Part shown: positions 34,968 to 44,971 of the stretch, piece after piece
Layout of the letters: each line of letters begins with the position of its first letter
How positions within the stretch are numbered: position 1 is the stretch's first letter
Source: Paracoccus onchidii
GTDB lineage: Bacteria > Pseudomonadota > Alphaproteobacteria > Rhodobacterales > Rhodobacteraceae
Assembly: GCF_028294535.1 (NCBI RefSeq)
Contig: NZ_JAQBIE010000012.1
Location: 1-64,000, forward strand
Reading direction: 5' to 3'
Length of the DNA: 64,000 bases
Translations under genes and position numbers: made by a program
Notes under the pieces: model-generated
Told to the model about the DNA's origin: nothing
The model's database searches: none
Seen by the model: the letters and a program-made list of their open reading frames with translations, nothing else

Positions 34968-35983
34968 CCGCGCGGGTCGATCAGGCGGGCCAGCACTGCG
35001 TCACGGGTGATCCGGCCGCCGCCCTGCACGGCAATCGCGTTTTGTCCGGCCAGCAATTCCATGACCTCGCGCACCGGCATGTCGGCGGGCACCGCCTCGC
35101 CCTGCGCTTCGCCGGGTTGTGCGACATCGGCCGCCGTCAGCACGCCAAGCGGGTTCATATGGGCCACAAAATCGGCCACGTAATCATTGACCGGGCTGGC
35201 AATGATCTCGCGCGCGGTGCCGATCTGAACGATCCGCCCGCCTTCCATCAGGGCGATGCGGTTGCCCAGCTTGAAGGCCTCGTCGAGGTCGTGGCTGACA
35301 AAAATGATCGTGCGACGGGTTTTTTCCTGCAATTCCAGCAATTCATCCTGAAGCCGCGCGCGGATCAGGGGGTCCAGGGCGCTGAACGGCTCGTCCATCA
35401 ACAGGATCGGAGCCTGCGTCGCAAAGGCCCGGGCCAGTCCGACGCGCTGCTGCATGCCGCCCGACAATTCGCCCACCTTGCGCTCGGCCCATTCGTCAAG
35501 GCCGACGGTTTCCAGCTGTTGATCGACCTGCGCCTTGCGTTCGCGCGGCGAAAGCCCGGCCAGTTCCAGCCCGAGTCCGACATTCTCGCGCACCGTGCGC
35601 CAGGGCAGCAGGCCGAATTGCTGGAAGACCATTGCGACATGGCGCAGCCGGATGTCGCGCAGGGTTTTCTTGTCGGTGCCGGTCACGGGGATCATCTTGT
35701 CGCCATCCCAGACGCGTACCTCGCCGCGGCAGACATCGTTCAGCGCGTTGACAGCGCGCAGCAAGGTGGATTTCCCCGAACCTGACAGCCCCATCAGAAC
35801 AAGAATCTCGCCCTGTTTCACATCGACGCTGCAATCATGCACGCCCAGCACCTGACCGGTTTCTTCCTTGATCTGGCCGCGCTCCTGACCCTCGTCCATC
35901 AAGGGCAGCGCCTCGTCGGGGGAATCCCCGAAAACGATGCTTACATTGTCGAATTCAACGGCGTTCGGCGTGGTGTCGCTCAT
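34964..35983 (-). CDS. choV: Choline/betaine ABC transporter ATP-binding protein
   Basis: A 339-residue quaternary-amine ABC ATPase. Walker A is GLSGSGKST, the Q-loop is FQQFGLLPWRTV, the signature is LSGGMQQRVGLARA, Walker B is ILLMDEPFSALD, and the switch is SHDLDEA. About 90 C-terminal residues form a shortened CBS-like part. The neighbouring BetI-betBA genes point to choline rather than proline uptake. The ATG overlaps the choW stop. It is the last gene of choX-choW-choV. Confidence 0.9.
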   Translation of the reverse strand: MSDTTPNAVEFDNVSIVFGDSPDEALPLMDEGQERGQIKEETGQVLGVHDCSVDVKQGEILVLMGLSGSGKSTLLRAVNALNDVCRGEVRVWDGDKMIPVTGTDKKTLRDIRLRHVAMVFQQFGLLPWRTVRENVGLGLELAGLSPRERKAQVDQQLETVGLDEWAERKVGELSGGMQQRVGLARAFATQAPILLMDEPFSALDPLIRARLQDELLELQEKTRRTIIFVSHDLDEAFKLGNRIALMEGGRIVQIGTAREIIASPVNDYVADFVAHMNPLGVLTAADVAQPGEAQGEAVPADMPVREVMELLAGQNAIAVQGGGRITRDAVLARLIDPRG

Positions 35984-36828
35984 TTCCGGCCCTCCATGCG
36001 CAGCATACGGTCAAGCAAGATGGCCACGACAACGATGACGAAGCCCGATTCGAATCCCAGGGCGGTGTTGACGCTGTTCAGGGCGCGCACCACCGGGACA
36101 CCCAGGCCCGACGCACCCACCAGCGCAGCGATCACGACCATCGACAGCGACAGCATGATTGTCTGGTTCAGGCCCGCCATGATCTGGGGCAACGCACTTG
36201 GCAGTTCGACCTTCCATAGCAATTGCCGGGGGGTGGCGCCAAAGGCGCGGGCGGCCTCGATCAGAGGTTGCGGGGTCGAGGCAACCCCAAGCTGGGTCAG
36301 CCTGATGGGGGCGGGAAGCACAAAGATCACCGTGGCCAGCAGGCCCGGCACCATGCCGATCCCGAAAAACACGATCGCGGGAATCAGGTAGACAAAGGTC
36401 GGCAGGGTCTGCATCAGGTCCAGAACCGGGCGCATCCAGGCATATAGGCGCGGTCTGTGCGCAGCGGCGATCCCGATGGGAACGCCAATGGCCATGCAGA
36501 CGATACAGGCGGCCAGAACCAGCGTCAGCGATTGCAGCGTTTCTTCCCAATAGCCCTGGTTCAGAACAAAGAGCAGGCCCACGATCATCAGCAGGCAGGG
36601 CTGCCATCGGCGTTGCAGCGCCCAGGTCAGCGCAGCCGCAAGAATGATGAAGACGAAAGGGTGCGGAAATTCCAGCGCGGCCAGAATCTGTCCGATAAGC
36701 CAGTCCATCGCCGTCGAGATGCTGTTGAACAGCACGGCGGCATTCGTGTTCAGCCAATCGAACAGCGCCTTTGCTGTCTTGCCGACGGGGATCTTGTTGT
36801 CGGTCACGATTGCGGTCAGCTGTTCCAT
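35980..36828 (-). CDS. choW: Choline/betaine ABC transporter permease
   Basis: A 282-residue permease of the OpuAB/ProW group with about six or seven transmembrane segments. The QTLPTFVYLIPAIVFFGIG segment and the EAA-type loop PLIEAARAFGATPRQLLWKVELP are diagnostic. A long hydrophilic and amphipathic N-terminus precedes TM1. It is separated from choX by 109 bp that hold a strong hairpin. Confidence 0.9.
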   Translation of the reverse strand: MEQLTAIVTDNKIPVGKTAKALFDWLNTNAAVLFNSISTAMDWLIGQILAALEFPHPFVFIILAAALTWALQRRWQPCLLMIVGLLFVLNQGYWEETLQSLTLVLAACIVCMAIGVPIGIAAAHRPRLYAWMRPVLDLMQTLPTFVYLIPAIVFFGIGMVPGLLATVIFVLPAPIRLTQLGVASTPQPLIEAARAFGATPRQLLWKVELPSALPQIMAGLNQTIMLSLSMVVIAALVGASGLGVPVVRALNSVNTALGFESGFVIVVVAILLDRMLRMEGRK

Positions 36829-36850
36829 ACGTCTTCCCTGTTAACGCTAG

Positions 36851-36880
36851 GTCACGCAGCTTTGAGAAAGGCTGCGTGAC
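36851..36880 (-). promoter_or_regulatory. Strong stem-loop between choX and choW
   Basis: The perfect 10-bp arms GTCACGCAGC and GCTGCGTGAC extend by two or three further pairs to a GAGA loop. There is no T-run, so it is more like the mRNA-stabilising or attenuating hairpins often seen after a binding-protein gene than a full terminator. It would keep choX mRNA more abundant than choWV. Confidence 0.65.
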
Positions 36881-36937
36881 ATTTCTAGTTTCGACGGGTG
36901 TGCCGGGGCCCGGACAGCCCCGGAAATGCGGCCGGGA

Positions 36938-37882
36938 TCAGCCGTTCAATGCCGCGCCAAGCGCGGCCTGGGCGTCATTGCCGTCCACAGTGGTGACCCC
37001 GTCAAGCCAGGGCGTCGCCGCATCCGGATTGTCGGCCAGCCAGGCCTTGGCGGCGTCCATGGGATCTTCGCCATCGTTCAGGATCTTGCCCATGACCTCG
37101 TTTTCCATCGCCAGCGTGAATTCGAGGTTCTTCAGGAAGGTTCCGACATTGCTGCATTCGTCGACATAGCCGGTGCGGGTGTTGGTACGCACCTCGGCGC
37201 CGCCAAGGTCGGGGCCGAAGATGTCATCGCCGCCGGTCAGGTAGGTCATGTCGAACTGGGCGTTCATCGGATGGGGTTCCCAGCCAAGGAACACGACCGG
37301 CTTGTCCGAATTGCCCGCGCGTGAAACCTGAGCCAACATGCCCTGTTCGCTGGATTCGACAATTTCAAAGGTGCCAAGGCCGAATTTGTCCTCGGCCACC
37401 ATTTCCAGCAACAGGCGGTTGCCGTCATTGCCCGGCTCGATGCCGTAGATCTTGCCGTCGAGGGCGTCCTTGTGCTCGGTGATCTTGGCGAAATCATCGA
37501 TTCCAAGATCTGCGCCTGCCTTGTTCGTGGCCAATGTGTATTTCGCGCCGGTCAGATTGGTGCGCACGGTGTCGACGGTGCCCGCATCGGTATAAGGACC
37601 GATATCCGCCTGCATGGTCGGCATCCAGTTGCCCAGAAAGACATCGACATCATCCGTGGACATCGCCGTATAGGTGACCGGCACTGAAAGGATCTTGGTT
37701 TCCGTATCATAGCCAAGCGCCTGCAGCACGGTCGAGGCCAGCGCAGTGGTGGCCGTGATGTCGGTCCAGCCCACATCCGAAAAGACCACGGTGCGACATT
37801 GATCGGGTTCGGCTGCCAGGGTGGCAGTGCCTGTCAGGGCGGTTGTCAGCGCAAAGGCGGAGGCAATGCGAGAAAGGGTCAT
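36938..37882 (-). CDS. choX: Choline-binding periplasmic protein
   Basis: A 314-residue OpuAC/ChoX-type substrate-binding protein. The signal peptide (1-23) ends LAA. The mature part starts EPDQCRTVVFSDVGWTDITA, which is typical of ChoX. VFLGNWMPTM, YGIEPGNDGNRLL and FLGWEPHPMN contribute the aromatic box that binds the trimethylammonium group. I use the ATG at 37882 (GGGAG 6 bp upstream). It is divergent from betI across a shared operator. Confidence 0.92.
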   Translation of the reverse strand: MTLSRIASAFALTTALTGTATLAAEPDQCRTVVFSDVGWTDITATTALASTVLQALGYDTETKILSVPVTYTAMSTDDVDVFLGNWMPTMQADIGPYTDAGTVDTVRTNLTGAKYTLATNKAGADLGIDDFAKITEHKDALDGKIYGIEPGNDGNRLLLEMVAEDKFGLGTFEIVESSEQGMLAQVSRAGNSDKPVVFLGWEPHPMNAQFDMTYLTGGDDIFGPDLGGAEVRTNTRTGYVDECSNVGTFLKNLEFTLAMENEVMGKILNDGEDPMDAAKAWLADNPDAATPWLDGVTTVDGNDAQAALGAALNG

Positions 37883-37901
37883 GGCGGGCTCCCTGTTATT
37901 G

Positions 37902-37915
37902 ATTGACCAGTCAAT
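37902..37915. promoter_or_regulatory. BetI operator in the choX/betI divergent region
   Basis: A perfect 14-bp palindrome, ATTGAC-CA-GTCAAT, lies between the divergent choX and betI starts. It matches the TTGATTG...CAAT style of known BetI sites. It would let choline relieve repression of both uptake and oxidation genes. Confidence 0.75.
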
Positions 37916-37969
37916 TAAAGATCGGTTACAGTCAAAAAGCAACCGAAAACTCCGACAGCAGGTGTGCAG

Positions 37970-38536
37970 ATGCCGAAACTTGGGGCAGAGCCTATCCGAA
38001 AAGCCGCGTTAATCAACGCAACCATCTCCGAGGTGGGGCGGGCAGGATCGCTGGACGTGACCGTCGCGCAGATCGCGCGTGCGGCGGGGATGTCGCCTGC
38101 GCTGGCGCATCACTATTTCGGTTCCAAGGAGCAGATATTCCTGGCTGCGATGCGCCATATCCTGTCGGTTTACGGACGTTCTGTTCGATCATCCCTGCCC
38201 AGGAACGATGCCCGCGCACGGCTGAATGCGATCGCACGTGCCAATTTCGCCCCCGAGAATTTTCAGCGCGAGATCATCAGCGCCTGGGTTAATTTCTATG
38301 CGCTGGCGCTGATCAACCGCCAGGCGGCGCGGCTGTTGAAGATCTATCATCGACGCCTGCGTTCGAACCTGATCTCGACACTGCGGCCGCTGACCGATCA
38401 TCCCGTTCGCACCGCTGAAACCCTGGGCGCGCTGATTGACGGTGTGTATCTGCGCGCCGTTCTGACACCGGGTCCCGTCGACAGTGACGCGGCCTTGACC
38501 ACCATCACGGAATATATCGAGGAGGCGCTCGCATGA
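37970..38536 (+). CDS. betI: TetR-family repressor BetI
   Basis: A 188-residue choline-responsive repressor. The opening [19 protein letters not shown] is close to the E. coli BetI N-terminus. The helix-turn-helix is [28 protein letters not shown]. The C-terminal ligand domain has [13 protein letters not shown] use the ATG at 37970 rather than the GTG 6 bp upstream. The stop overlaps betB (ATGA), giving betI-betB-betA. Confidence 0.95.
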   Translation: MPKLGAEPIRKAALINATISEVGRAGSLDVTVAQIARAAGMSPALAHHYFGSKEQIFLAAMRHILSVYGRSVRSSLPRNDARARLNAIARANFAPENFQREIISAWVNFYALALINRQAARLLKIYHRRLRSNLISTLRPLTDHPVRTAETLGALIDGVYLRAVLTPGPVDSDAALTTITEYIEEALA

Positions 38537-39978
38537 GCCTGAACGCCCAACCCGCCGCCAGTTTGTTCATCAACGGCCGTCCCGTCGAAGGCGAAGGTGA
38601 TGCACTGTCCGTGCGCTATCCCTTTACCGGCGAAGAAATCGCCGCTTTGCGCGAAGCGTCTCTGGAACAGGTCGCGCTTGCCTGTCAGGTCGCCGCCGAT
38701 GCCCAGCCCGAATGGGCAGCCATGGCCCCCGTCGATCGCGGGCGTGTTCTGACCCGCGCCGCCGCCATCATTCGCGAACGAAACGAGGAACTGTCGCGTC
38801 TTGAAACCCTGGATACCGGCAAGCCGATTCAGGAAACCCTGATTGCCGACTGGGAATCAGGCGCACAAGCGTTGGAGTTTTTCGGAGGCCTGGCCGCAAC
38901 GCTTACCGGGCAGATGATCCCGTTGGGGCAGGACTGGGCCTATACCCGGCGCGAAGCTCTGGGCGTCTGCGCGGGGATCGGGGCATGGAATTATCCCAGC
39001 CAGATCGCCTGCTGGAAGGCTGCGCCAGCTCTGGTCATGGGCAATGCGATGGTGTTCAAACCCTCGGAAGAGACCCCGTTGGGGGCACTGAAACTGGCCG
39101 AGATCCTGATCGAAGCGGGGCTACCTGCCGGTGTCTTCAATGTCGTTCAGGGAAGGGGCGGCGTCGGGGCTGCGCTGACCACCGATGCAAATGTGGACAA
39201 GGTGTCGCTGACCGGGTCCGTGCCGACCGGTCGCAAGGTCTATGCCGCAGCAGCCGAGGGGATGCGGCACGTCACCATGGAGTTGGGCGGGAAATCGCCG
39301 CTGATCGTGTTTGACGACGCGAATCTGGAAAATGCCGTCAGCGCCGCGATCAACGCGAATTTCTATTCCTCGGGGCAGATCTGCTCGAATGGCACGCGGG
39401 TTTTCCTGCAGGAAGGTATCCGCGAACGGTTCCTTGACCGTCTGGCCGAACGGGTTCGCAACGTGCGCATGGGCGATCCGCTGGATCCCGAAACCCAGCA
39501 TGGCCCCATTGTCAGCCCGATACAGGCGGACAAGATTCGCGCCGCGATCCAGGCCGGGCAAGAAGCCGGGGCCAGCCTTCTTTGTGGGGGCGGCGGTGAA
39601 GGAGCGTTTATCCCGCCGACGGTCTTTGTGGATGCCACGGATGACATGAGCATCACTCGTGACGAGATATTCGGACCGGTGATGACCACGCTGGCCTTCT
39701 ATGACGAAGATGAGGTCGTGCGCCGCGCCAATGACACCGGGTTCGGTCTGGCGGCCGGCGTATTCACCCAGGATCTGACACGCGCGCATCGGGTCATTTC
39801 CCGTCTGCAGGCAGGCACCTGCTGGATCAACACCTATAACCTGACGCCGGTCGAGATGCCATTCGGCGGCGTCAAGATGTCCGGTCTGGGCCGCGAAAAC
39901 TCGGCGGCGGCCATCGAACATTATTCACAACTGAAATCGGTCTATGTCGGCATGGGCGACGTCGAGGCGCCCTACTGA
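38533..39978 (+). CDS. betB: Betaine aldehyde dehydrogenase
   Basis: A 481-residue aldehyde dehydrogenase oxidising betaine aldehyde to glycine betaine with NAD(P)+. The catalytic glutamate is in [14 protein letters not shown] and the catalytic cysteine is in [32 protein letters not shown] and [12 protein letters not shown] are BetB-type. Its place directly after betI and before betA fixes the substrate. Confidence 0.95.
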   Translation: MSLNAQPAASLFINGRPVEGEGDALSVRYPFTGEEIAALREASLEQVALACQVAADAQPEWAAMAPVDRGRVLTRAAAIIRERNEELSRLETLDTGKPIQETLIADWESGAQALEFFGGLAATLTGQMIPLGQDWAYTRREALGVCAGIGAWNYPSQIACWKAAPALVMGNAMVFKPSEETPLGALKLAEILIEAGLPAGVFNVVQGRGGVGAALTTDANVDKVSLTGSVPTGRKVYAAAAEGMRHVTMELGGKSPLIVFDDANLENAVSAAINANFYSSGQICSNGTRVFLQEGIRERFLDRLAERVRNVRMGDPLDPETQHGPIVSPIQADKIRAAIQAGQEAGASLLCGGGGEGAFIPPTVFVDATDDMSITRDEIFGPVMTTLAFYDEDEVVRRANDTGFGLAAGVFTQDLTRAHRVISRLQAGTCWINTYNLTPVEMPFGGVKMSGLGRENSAAAIEHYSQLKSVYVGMGDVEAPY

Positions 39979-40012
39979 GCCGATCCAACCTTTGCATGAG
40001 GGTATCATTGGC

Positions 40013-41614
40013 ATGAGCCAGTCAGATTATGTCATTGTCGGCGCAGGCAGCGCGGGATGTGCGCTGGCCTATCGGCTGACCGAGGCGGGCAGGACCGTCA
40101 CCCTGATCGAATTCGGGGGAAGCGATATCGGGATCTTTATCCAGATGCCCGGTGCGCTGTCTTATCCGATGAACATGCCGCGATATGATTGGGGTTTTTC
40201 CTCGGAACCGGAACAGCATCTGGGCGGGCGCAATCTGGCTACGCCCCGCGGCAAGGTTCTGGGCGGGTCGTCATCGATCAACGGCATGGTGTTCGTGCGC
40301 GGCAACCCCAAGGATTTCGATCACTGGGCAGAATCCGGCGCGGATGGCTGGGCCTTCGGGGATGTGCTGCCCTATTTCAAGCGCATGGAAACCTGGCATG
40401 GCGGCAGTTCGCCCCTGCGCGGGACCGATGGCCCGCTTCATATCACGCGCGGCAAGCGCAAGAACCCGTTGTTCAATGCCTTCATCGAGGCCGGACAGCA
40501 GGCCGGCTGGCCCCATACGCCTGATTATAATGGCGAAAACCAGGAAGGCTTTGGCCCGATGGAGGCCACGATCTGGAAGGGGCGGCGTTGGTCCACGGCC
40601 AATGCCTATCTGCGTCCGGCGCGCAAATCGGGCAAGCTGACCGTGGTCAGGGCGCTGGCGCGCAAGGTGTTGTTTGACGGCAAGCGGGCCTATGGCGTCG
40701 AGATCGACCGCAAGGGCCGCATCGAACAGGTCACGGCGGGCAAAGAGGTGATCCTGTCGGCAAGTTCGATCAATACCCCCAAATTGCTGATGTTGTCGGG
40801 GGTGGGGCCGGCCGATCATCTGCGCGAACATGGCATCGCGCCGCTGGTGGATCGGCCGGGGGTCGGGGCGAACCTGCAGGATCATCTCGAGATCTATATG
40901 CAGTATAAATCGCTCAGGCCGGTCAGCCTGTATACTTATTACAACCTGCTGGGCAAAAGCCGGGTCGGCGTCGAATGGCTGTTGCAGAAAACCGGGCTTG
41001 GGGCATCGAACCAGTTTGAAAGCTGCGGGTTCATCCGGTCGGGCGATGATATCGAATATCCTGATATCCAGTATCATTTCCTGCCCCTGGCCGTGCGGTA
41101 TGATGGCAAGGCCGCCGCACAGGGACATGGGTTCCAGGCCCATGTCGGCCCCATGCGGTCAAAGTCGCGGGGAACGGTGCGGCTGAACTCCGCGGATCCG
41201 GTTCAGGCACCGCGCATTCACTTTAACTACATGTCGCATGAGGATGATTGGAAAGAATTTCGTGCTTGTGTCAGGCTGACGCGCCAGATCTTCGATCAAC
41301 CCGCGTTCAAGGAATATCGGGGCGAGGAAATTCAACCCGGTGATGATATTCAAAGTGACGCGCAGATCGACGCCTTTATTCGTGAACATGCGGAATCGGC
41401 CTATCATCCCTGCGGGACGGCGCGCATGGGGCGCGCTGATGATCCGCAGGCGGCGGTCGATCCGCAATTGCGCGTCATCGGTGTCGAAGGGTTGCGGGTG
41501 GTCGACAGCTCGGTTTTCCCGCGCATCACCAATGGCAACCTGAATGGCCCTTCGATCATGGTCGGCGAAAAGGGCGCCGATCATATTCTGGGCCGTATCG
41601 CCGGATCGCGATAA
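40013..41614 (+). CDS. betA: Choline dehydrogenase
   Basis: A 533-residue GMC-family flavoprotein oxidising choline to betaine aldehyde, and probably onward, at the inner membrane. The FAD-binding start is [18 protein letters not shown]. The GMC signatures are [19 protein letters not shown] and GGVNTPKLL-like [17 protein letters not shown]. The active-site His region is [14 protein letters not shown] use the ATG at 40013; an in-frame upstream extension overlaps the end of betB. A terminator-like hairpin follows. Confidence 0.95.
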   Translation: MSQSDYVIVGAGSAGCALAYRLTEAGRTVTLIEFGGSDIGIFIQMPGALSYPMNMPRYDWGFSSEPEQHLGGRNLATPRGKVLGGSSSINGMVFVRGNPKDFDHWAESGADGWAFGDVLPYFKRMETWHGGSSPLRGTDGPLHITRGKRKNPLFNAFIEAGQQAGWPHTPDYNGENQEGFGPMEATIWKGRRWSTANAYLRPARKSGKLTVVRALARKVLFDGKRAYGVEIDRKGRIEQVTAGKEVILSASSINTPKLLMLSGVGPADHLREHGIAPLVDRPGVGANLQDHLEIYMQYKSLRPVSLYTYYNLLGKSRVGVEWLLQKTGLGASNQFESCGFIRSGDDIEYPDIQYHFLPLAVRYDGKAAAQGHGFQAHVGPMRSKSRGTVRLNSADPVQAPRIHFNYMSHEDDWKEFRACVRLTRQIFDQPAFKEYRGEEIQPGDDIQSDAQIDAFIREHAESAYHPCGTARMGRADDPQAAVDPQLRVIGVEGLRVVDSSVFPRITNGNLNGPSIMVGEKGADHILGRIAGSR

Positions 41615-41618
41615 GGGT

Positions 41619-41649
41619 GGCAGGCGTCGCCGGTGGCGCGCCTGCCTTT
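41619..41649 (+). terminator. Terminator after betA
   Basis: The arms GGCAGGCG and CGCCTGCC, with a further CGCC/GGCG pairing inside, are followed by TTTC. It lies 4 bp after the betA stop. Confidence 0.7.
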
Positions 41650-41657
41650 CGGCGTCA

Positions 41658-42398
41658 CTACCCCTTGCTGGCGCGGATCTGTTCGACGGTCTGTGTCAGC
41701 CCGGCCTGCGGCACGCCGCGCAGCAATTCATCACCAATCACGAATGTTGGCGTGCCCATGATCGCCATGCGTTCGGCCAGCTGATGGTTCTGGCGCAAGA
41801 CATCATCGACCGACGCCGTGTTCATCGTGTTCACCACCTCGTCGGGATCGACGCCGATCTTGTCCGCGACTTTCTTCAGTGATTCCAGCGTTGCGGCACT
41901 GCGCAGCGTGATCAGTTCGTCATGGGCCTTCATATAGGCGTCGTCGCCGGCGATCTGCTTGACCGCAACAGCAAAGCGCGCCGACATGTCGCTATCCTGA
42001 CCGAGAATGGGGAATTCCTTGATGATCAGGCGGATATTGCCGTCATTCTTGACCAGTTCATGCACTTCGTCGTTAAAGCGGCGACAGACGCCGCAGCGAT
42101 AATCGATGAACTCGACGATGGTCAGGTCGCCCTCGGGATTGCCGCCGACCCAGCTGTAGCCATCATCGAACAAATCCTGTTGGTTCGCGGCGACAAGCTG
42201 TTGGTCATTCTGCACCGCCTCGGCCGCGCGGCGTTCTTCAAGCACGTTGATCGATTCGACCAGCACCTCGGGATTGGCCATCAGATATTCGCGCACGGCT
42301 TCGCCAAAGGCGGTTTTTTCGCTGTCGGACATTGCCGAAAGGTCAAAAGACAGGGCGGGTGTTGCGGTCAGCAGCAGCGCAGCGATCAGGCGTTTCAT
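41658..42398 (-). CDS. DsbA-family thiol:disulfide oxidoreductase
   Basis: A 246-residue periplasmic protein. The signal peptide (1-18) ends LSF. A helical stretch (20-75) precedes the thioredoxin-like domain with active site CGVC (Cys102, Cys105) in FIDYRCGVCRRF. The helical insertion and the cis-proline loop MGTPTFVIGD follow. This is the Com1/DsbA-like group common in alphaproteobacteria. It probably makes or isomerises disulfides in secreted proteins. It stands alone, divergent from the aminotransferase gene. Confidence 0.88.
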   Translation of the reverse strand: MKRLIAALLLTATPALSFDLSAMSDSEKTAFGEAVREYLMANPEVLVESINVLEERRAAEAVQNDQQLVAANQQDLFDDGYSWVGGNPEGDLTIVEFIDYRCGVCRRFNDEVHELVKNDGNIRLIIKEFPILGQDSDMSARFAVAVKQIAGDDAYMKAHDELITLRSAATLESLKKVADKIGVDPDEVVNTMNTASVDDVLRQNHQLAERMAIMGTPTFVIGDELLRGVPQAGLTQTVEQIRASKG

Positions 42399-42552
42399 GG
42401 AATTCCTCTGTATATGTCCAGCGCAGCTTGGCCGTATGGGCCGCAGATGGCAAGAAAGCCCGGCACACGGCTGCGTGATAAGGCCAAAAGGCTAGAGCCG
42501 GGGCGCATGTCGCGCTATGACAGCAGACAAAACAAGATCTGAGGCAAGAGCA

Positions 42553-43686
42553 ATGCGACAATCCGCCCGCGGACAGGTTGACCCTTTCATCGTCATGGAT
42601 GTGATGGAGGCAGCGGCGCGCGCCGAAGCCACAGGACGCCATATCATCCACATGGAGGTCGGACAGCCCGGAACCCCGGCACCGCTTGGCGCGCGCAATG
42701 CCTTGGCACGCGCGCTTGAACAACCTTTGGGCTATACTGGCGCATTGGGATTGCCGCGACTGCGCCAGGGTATCGCGGGACTGTATCGGCGCTGGTACGG
42801 AGTCGATCTGGACCCGGCCCGTGTTGTCGTCACACCCGGCAGCAGCGGTGCCTTTCTTCTGGCGTTTGCGACATTGTTCGATGCGGGCGACCGCGTGGCA
42901 ATGGGGTTTCCCGGCTATCCCAGCTATCGCCAGATATTGCGGGCAATGTCCTTGCAACCGATCGGAATCCAGACCCGCCCCGAGGATCGCTATCAGCCCC
43001 GCCCGGACAAGCTGCCCGACGCCGAAGGGCTGATCCTGGCATCGCCGGGCAATCCTTCGGGGACGGTGCTGCGCCTTGACGAGATGCAGGCCCTTACGGA
43101 TGCGGCTTGGGGCAAGGGGATGGCGGTGATTTCCGACGAGATCTATCACGGGCTGTCATATGGTCAGCGGTGCCATAGCGCGCTTGAGGCGACCGACGAG
43201 GTGTTCGTTGTCAATTCCTTCAGCAAGTATTTCTCGATGACAGGGTGGCGCGTGGGCTGGATGGTCGTGCCGGAAACCCATTTGCGTACCGTCGAGCGGC
43301 TGGCGCAGAACATGTTCATCTGCCCGCCTCATGCAAGCCAGGTTGCAGCATTGGCGGCGCTGGATTGCATCGACGAGACCGAACAGAACCTGCAGGTCTA
43401 TGCGCGGAACCGGCAATTGATGCTGGACGGCTTGCCCAAGGCCGGGTTCACCCGCATCGCGCCGCCCGAAGGGGCGTTCTATATCTATGCCGATATTTCG
43501 GATCTGACGGATGATTCATTGGCCTTTGCGGGTGAAATTCTTGAAAAGGCCGGGGTCGCGGTGACGCCCGGTCTGGATTTCGACCCCGATCGTGGCGCCC
43601 GCACCCTGCGGTTTTCCTATGCGCGTTCGACGGAAGATATCGTCGAAGGACTGCGCCGCCTGACGGAGTTCATGGCATCGCGATGA
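42553..43686 (+). CDS. PLP-dependent aminotransferase, class I/II
   Basis: About 377 residues of the fold-type I aspartate aminotransferase superfamily. The PLP lysine is in NSFSKYFSMTGWRVGW. The LASPGNPSGTVL asparagine, VISDEIYHGLSY and the C-terminal arginine (LRFSYARS) are all present. The amino acid substrate cannot be told. I favour the ATG at 42553 (GAGG 8 bp upstream) over 42517. The stop overlaps the amidase start by ATGA, an unexpected coupling to a cell-wall enzyme. Confidence 0.87.
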   Translation: MRQSARGQVDPFIVMDVMEAAARAEATGRHIIHMEVGQPGTPAPLGARNALARALEQPLGYTGALGLPRLRQGIAGLYRRWYGVDLDPARVVVTPGSSGAFLLAFATLFDAGDRVAMGFPGYPSYRQILRAMSLQPIGIQTRPEDRYQPRPDKLPDAEGLILASPGNPSGTVLRLDEMQALTDAAWGKGMAVISDEIYHGLSYGQRCHSALEATDEVFVVNSFSKYFSMTGWRVGWMVVPETHLRTVERLAQNMFICPPHASQVAALAALDCIDETEQNLQVYARNRQLMLDGLPKAGFTRIAPPEGAFYIYADISDLTDDSLAFAGEILEKAGVAVTPGLDFDPDRGARTLRFSYARSTEDIVEGLRRLTEFMASR

Positions 43687-44888
43687 GATGGATTGCCCTG
43701 TGCCTTGTGCTGATATGGCTGCCATTTGCGGTGGTGGCGCAGGATGTGGCACGTCTGGATCCGGGCGGTTCGGGTCTGGTCCAGACGGGGCGCGGCTGGT
43801 GGGGGCGGTCCGCGCCGCTGGAACTGACGCTGGGGTTGACGCAGGCAGTGCCATACCGGGTGTATATCGTCGCAGACCCCGCGCGGTTGATCGTTGACCT
43901 GAAAGGGGTCGAGTTTCCCGATATGACCGGCACTGATCTGGCCGGGGCGGATCTTGTGCCGGCGATCCGATGGGGGCGTTATCGCCGCGGGTGGTCGCGC
44001 ATCGTGATCGAGCTGCCGGGGCCGTATCGGATCGAAAAGGCGGGGCAACGGACCGCGGATTCCCGGCCTGCGATTACCGTGGCGCTGGATCCGGTCAGCG
44101 AGGCCGATTTCGCGCCCCGGGCCAGCGCGGCGACCGCGTTGCGAAATTTGCCGAACCCTGCCGAACTGACTGCACCGCCCGAGGATTCCAGTCTGGTCGT
44201 CGCGCTTGATCCGGGGCATGGCGGTTTCGATCCGGGGGCCGAGGCGGGGGGCGAAAAGGAATCCGATCTGGTTCTGGAATTCGCACAGGAATTGCGCACC
44301 GCGTTGGAGGCACGTGGTGTTCAGGTCATCATGACGCGGGATGCGGATGTCTTCGTGCGCCTTGAAGATCGCATGACCATCGCGCGCAAAGGGGGCGCTG
44401 ATCTGTTCCTGTCGCTGCATGCGGATGCCTTGCCCGAAGGGCAGGCGGCGGGCGCGACCGTGTATCTGTGGAATTCACGGTCGAACCGGCGCGCCGCCCA
44501 CCAGCTGGCGCTGCGCCATGACCGCGACGATCTGTTGGCGGGGCAGGATCTGGAGGGTCAGGATGATGCGTTGACATCGGTTCTGATGGATTTCGCGCGC
44601 ACCGATACCCAGCCCCGATCCGAGAATTTCGCACGTTTCCTGACCTCGCGGTTGGCATTGATGGGGATTGGCTTGCATGGACGTCCGGTGCAGACGGCGT
44701 CGTTTTCGGTGCTTAAGTCGCCGGATATTCCGTCGGCCCTGCTGGAACTGGGCTTCATTTCGGATGATGGCGACCGTGCCAATCTGGTTGATCCGCGCTG
44801 GCGGACCCGCATGGTGGATGTGATCGCGCAATCCGTTACCGGTTGGGCCCGCGACGAGGCTGCGCGCAAGGGCATGTTGCGACGCTGA
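43683..44888 (+). CDS. amiC: N-acetylmuramoyl-L-alanine amidase (AmiC type)
   Basis: A 401-residue periplasmic hydrolase cutting the amide bond between MurNAc and the stem peptide, which separates daughter cells. The signal peptide (1-19) ends VVA. An AMIN domain (about 40-135) targets septal wall. The zinc-dependent Amidase_3 domain follows, with VVALDPGHGGFDPGAE, LFLSLHADALPEG and a final SALLELGFISDDGD glutamate. PBP1a follows 83 bp later on the same strand. Confidence 0.93.
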   Translation: MRWIALCLVLIWLPFAVVAQDVARLDPGGSGLVQTGRGWWGRSAPLELTLGLTQAVPYRVYIVADPARLIVDLKGVEFPDMTGTDLAGADLVPAIRWGRYRRGWSRIVIELPGPYRIEKAGQRTADSRPAITVALDPVSEADFAPRASAATALRNLPNPAELTAPPEDSSLVVALDPGHGGFDPGAEAGGEKESDLVLEFAQELRTALEARGVQVIMTRDADVFVRLEDRMTIARKGGADLFLSLHADALPEGQAAGATVYLWNSRSNRRAAHQLALRHDRDDLLAGQDLEGQDDALTSVLMDFARTDTQPRSENFARFLTSRLALMGIGLHGRPVQTASFSVLKSPDIPSALLELGFISDDGDRANLVDPRWRTRMVDVIAQSVTGWARDEAARKGMLRR

Positions 44889-44971
44889 ACGGGCCACCTG
44901 ATTCAGTGTTGTTTTGACCCCCGGCATGGCCATCGCTATAGACGGGGCAAGTGATTGAAAGGCGTTTGGAC

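Noticed and set aside
36040..36062. GATTCGAATCCCAG stretch resembling a tRNA T-arm
   Set aside because: It lies inside the conserved choW coding frame. No acceptor stem, D-arm or anticodon arm can be placed around it.
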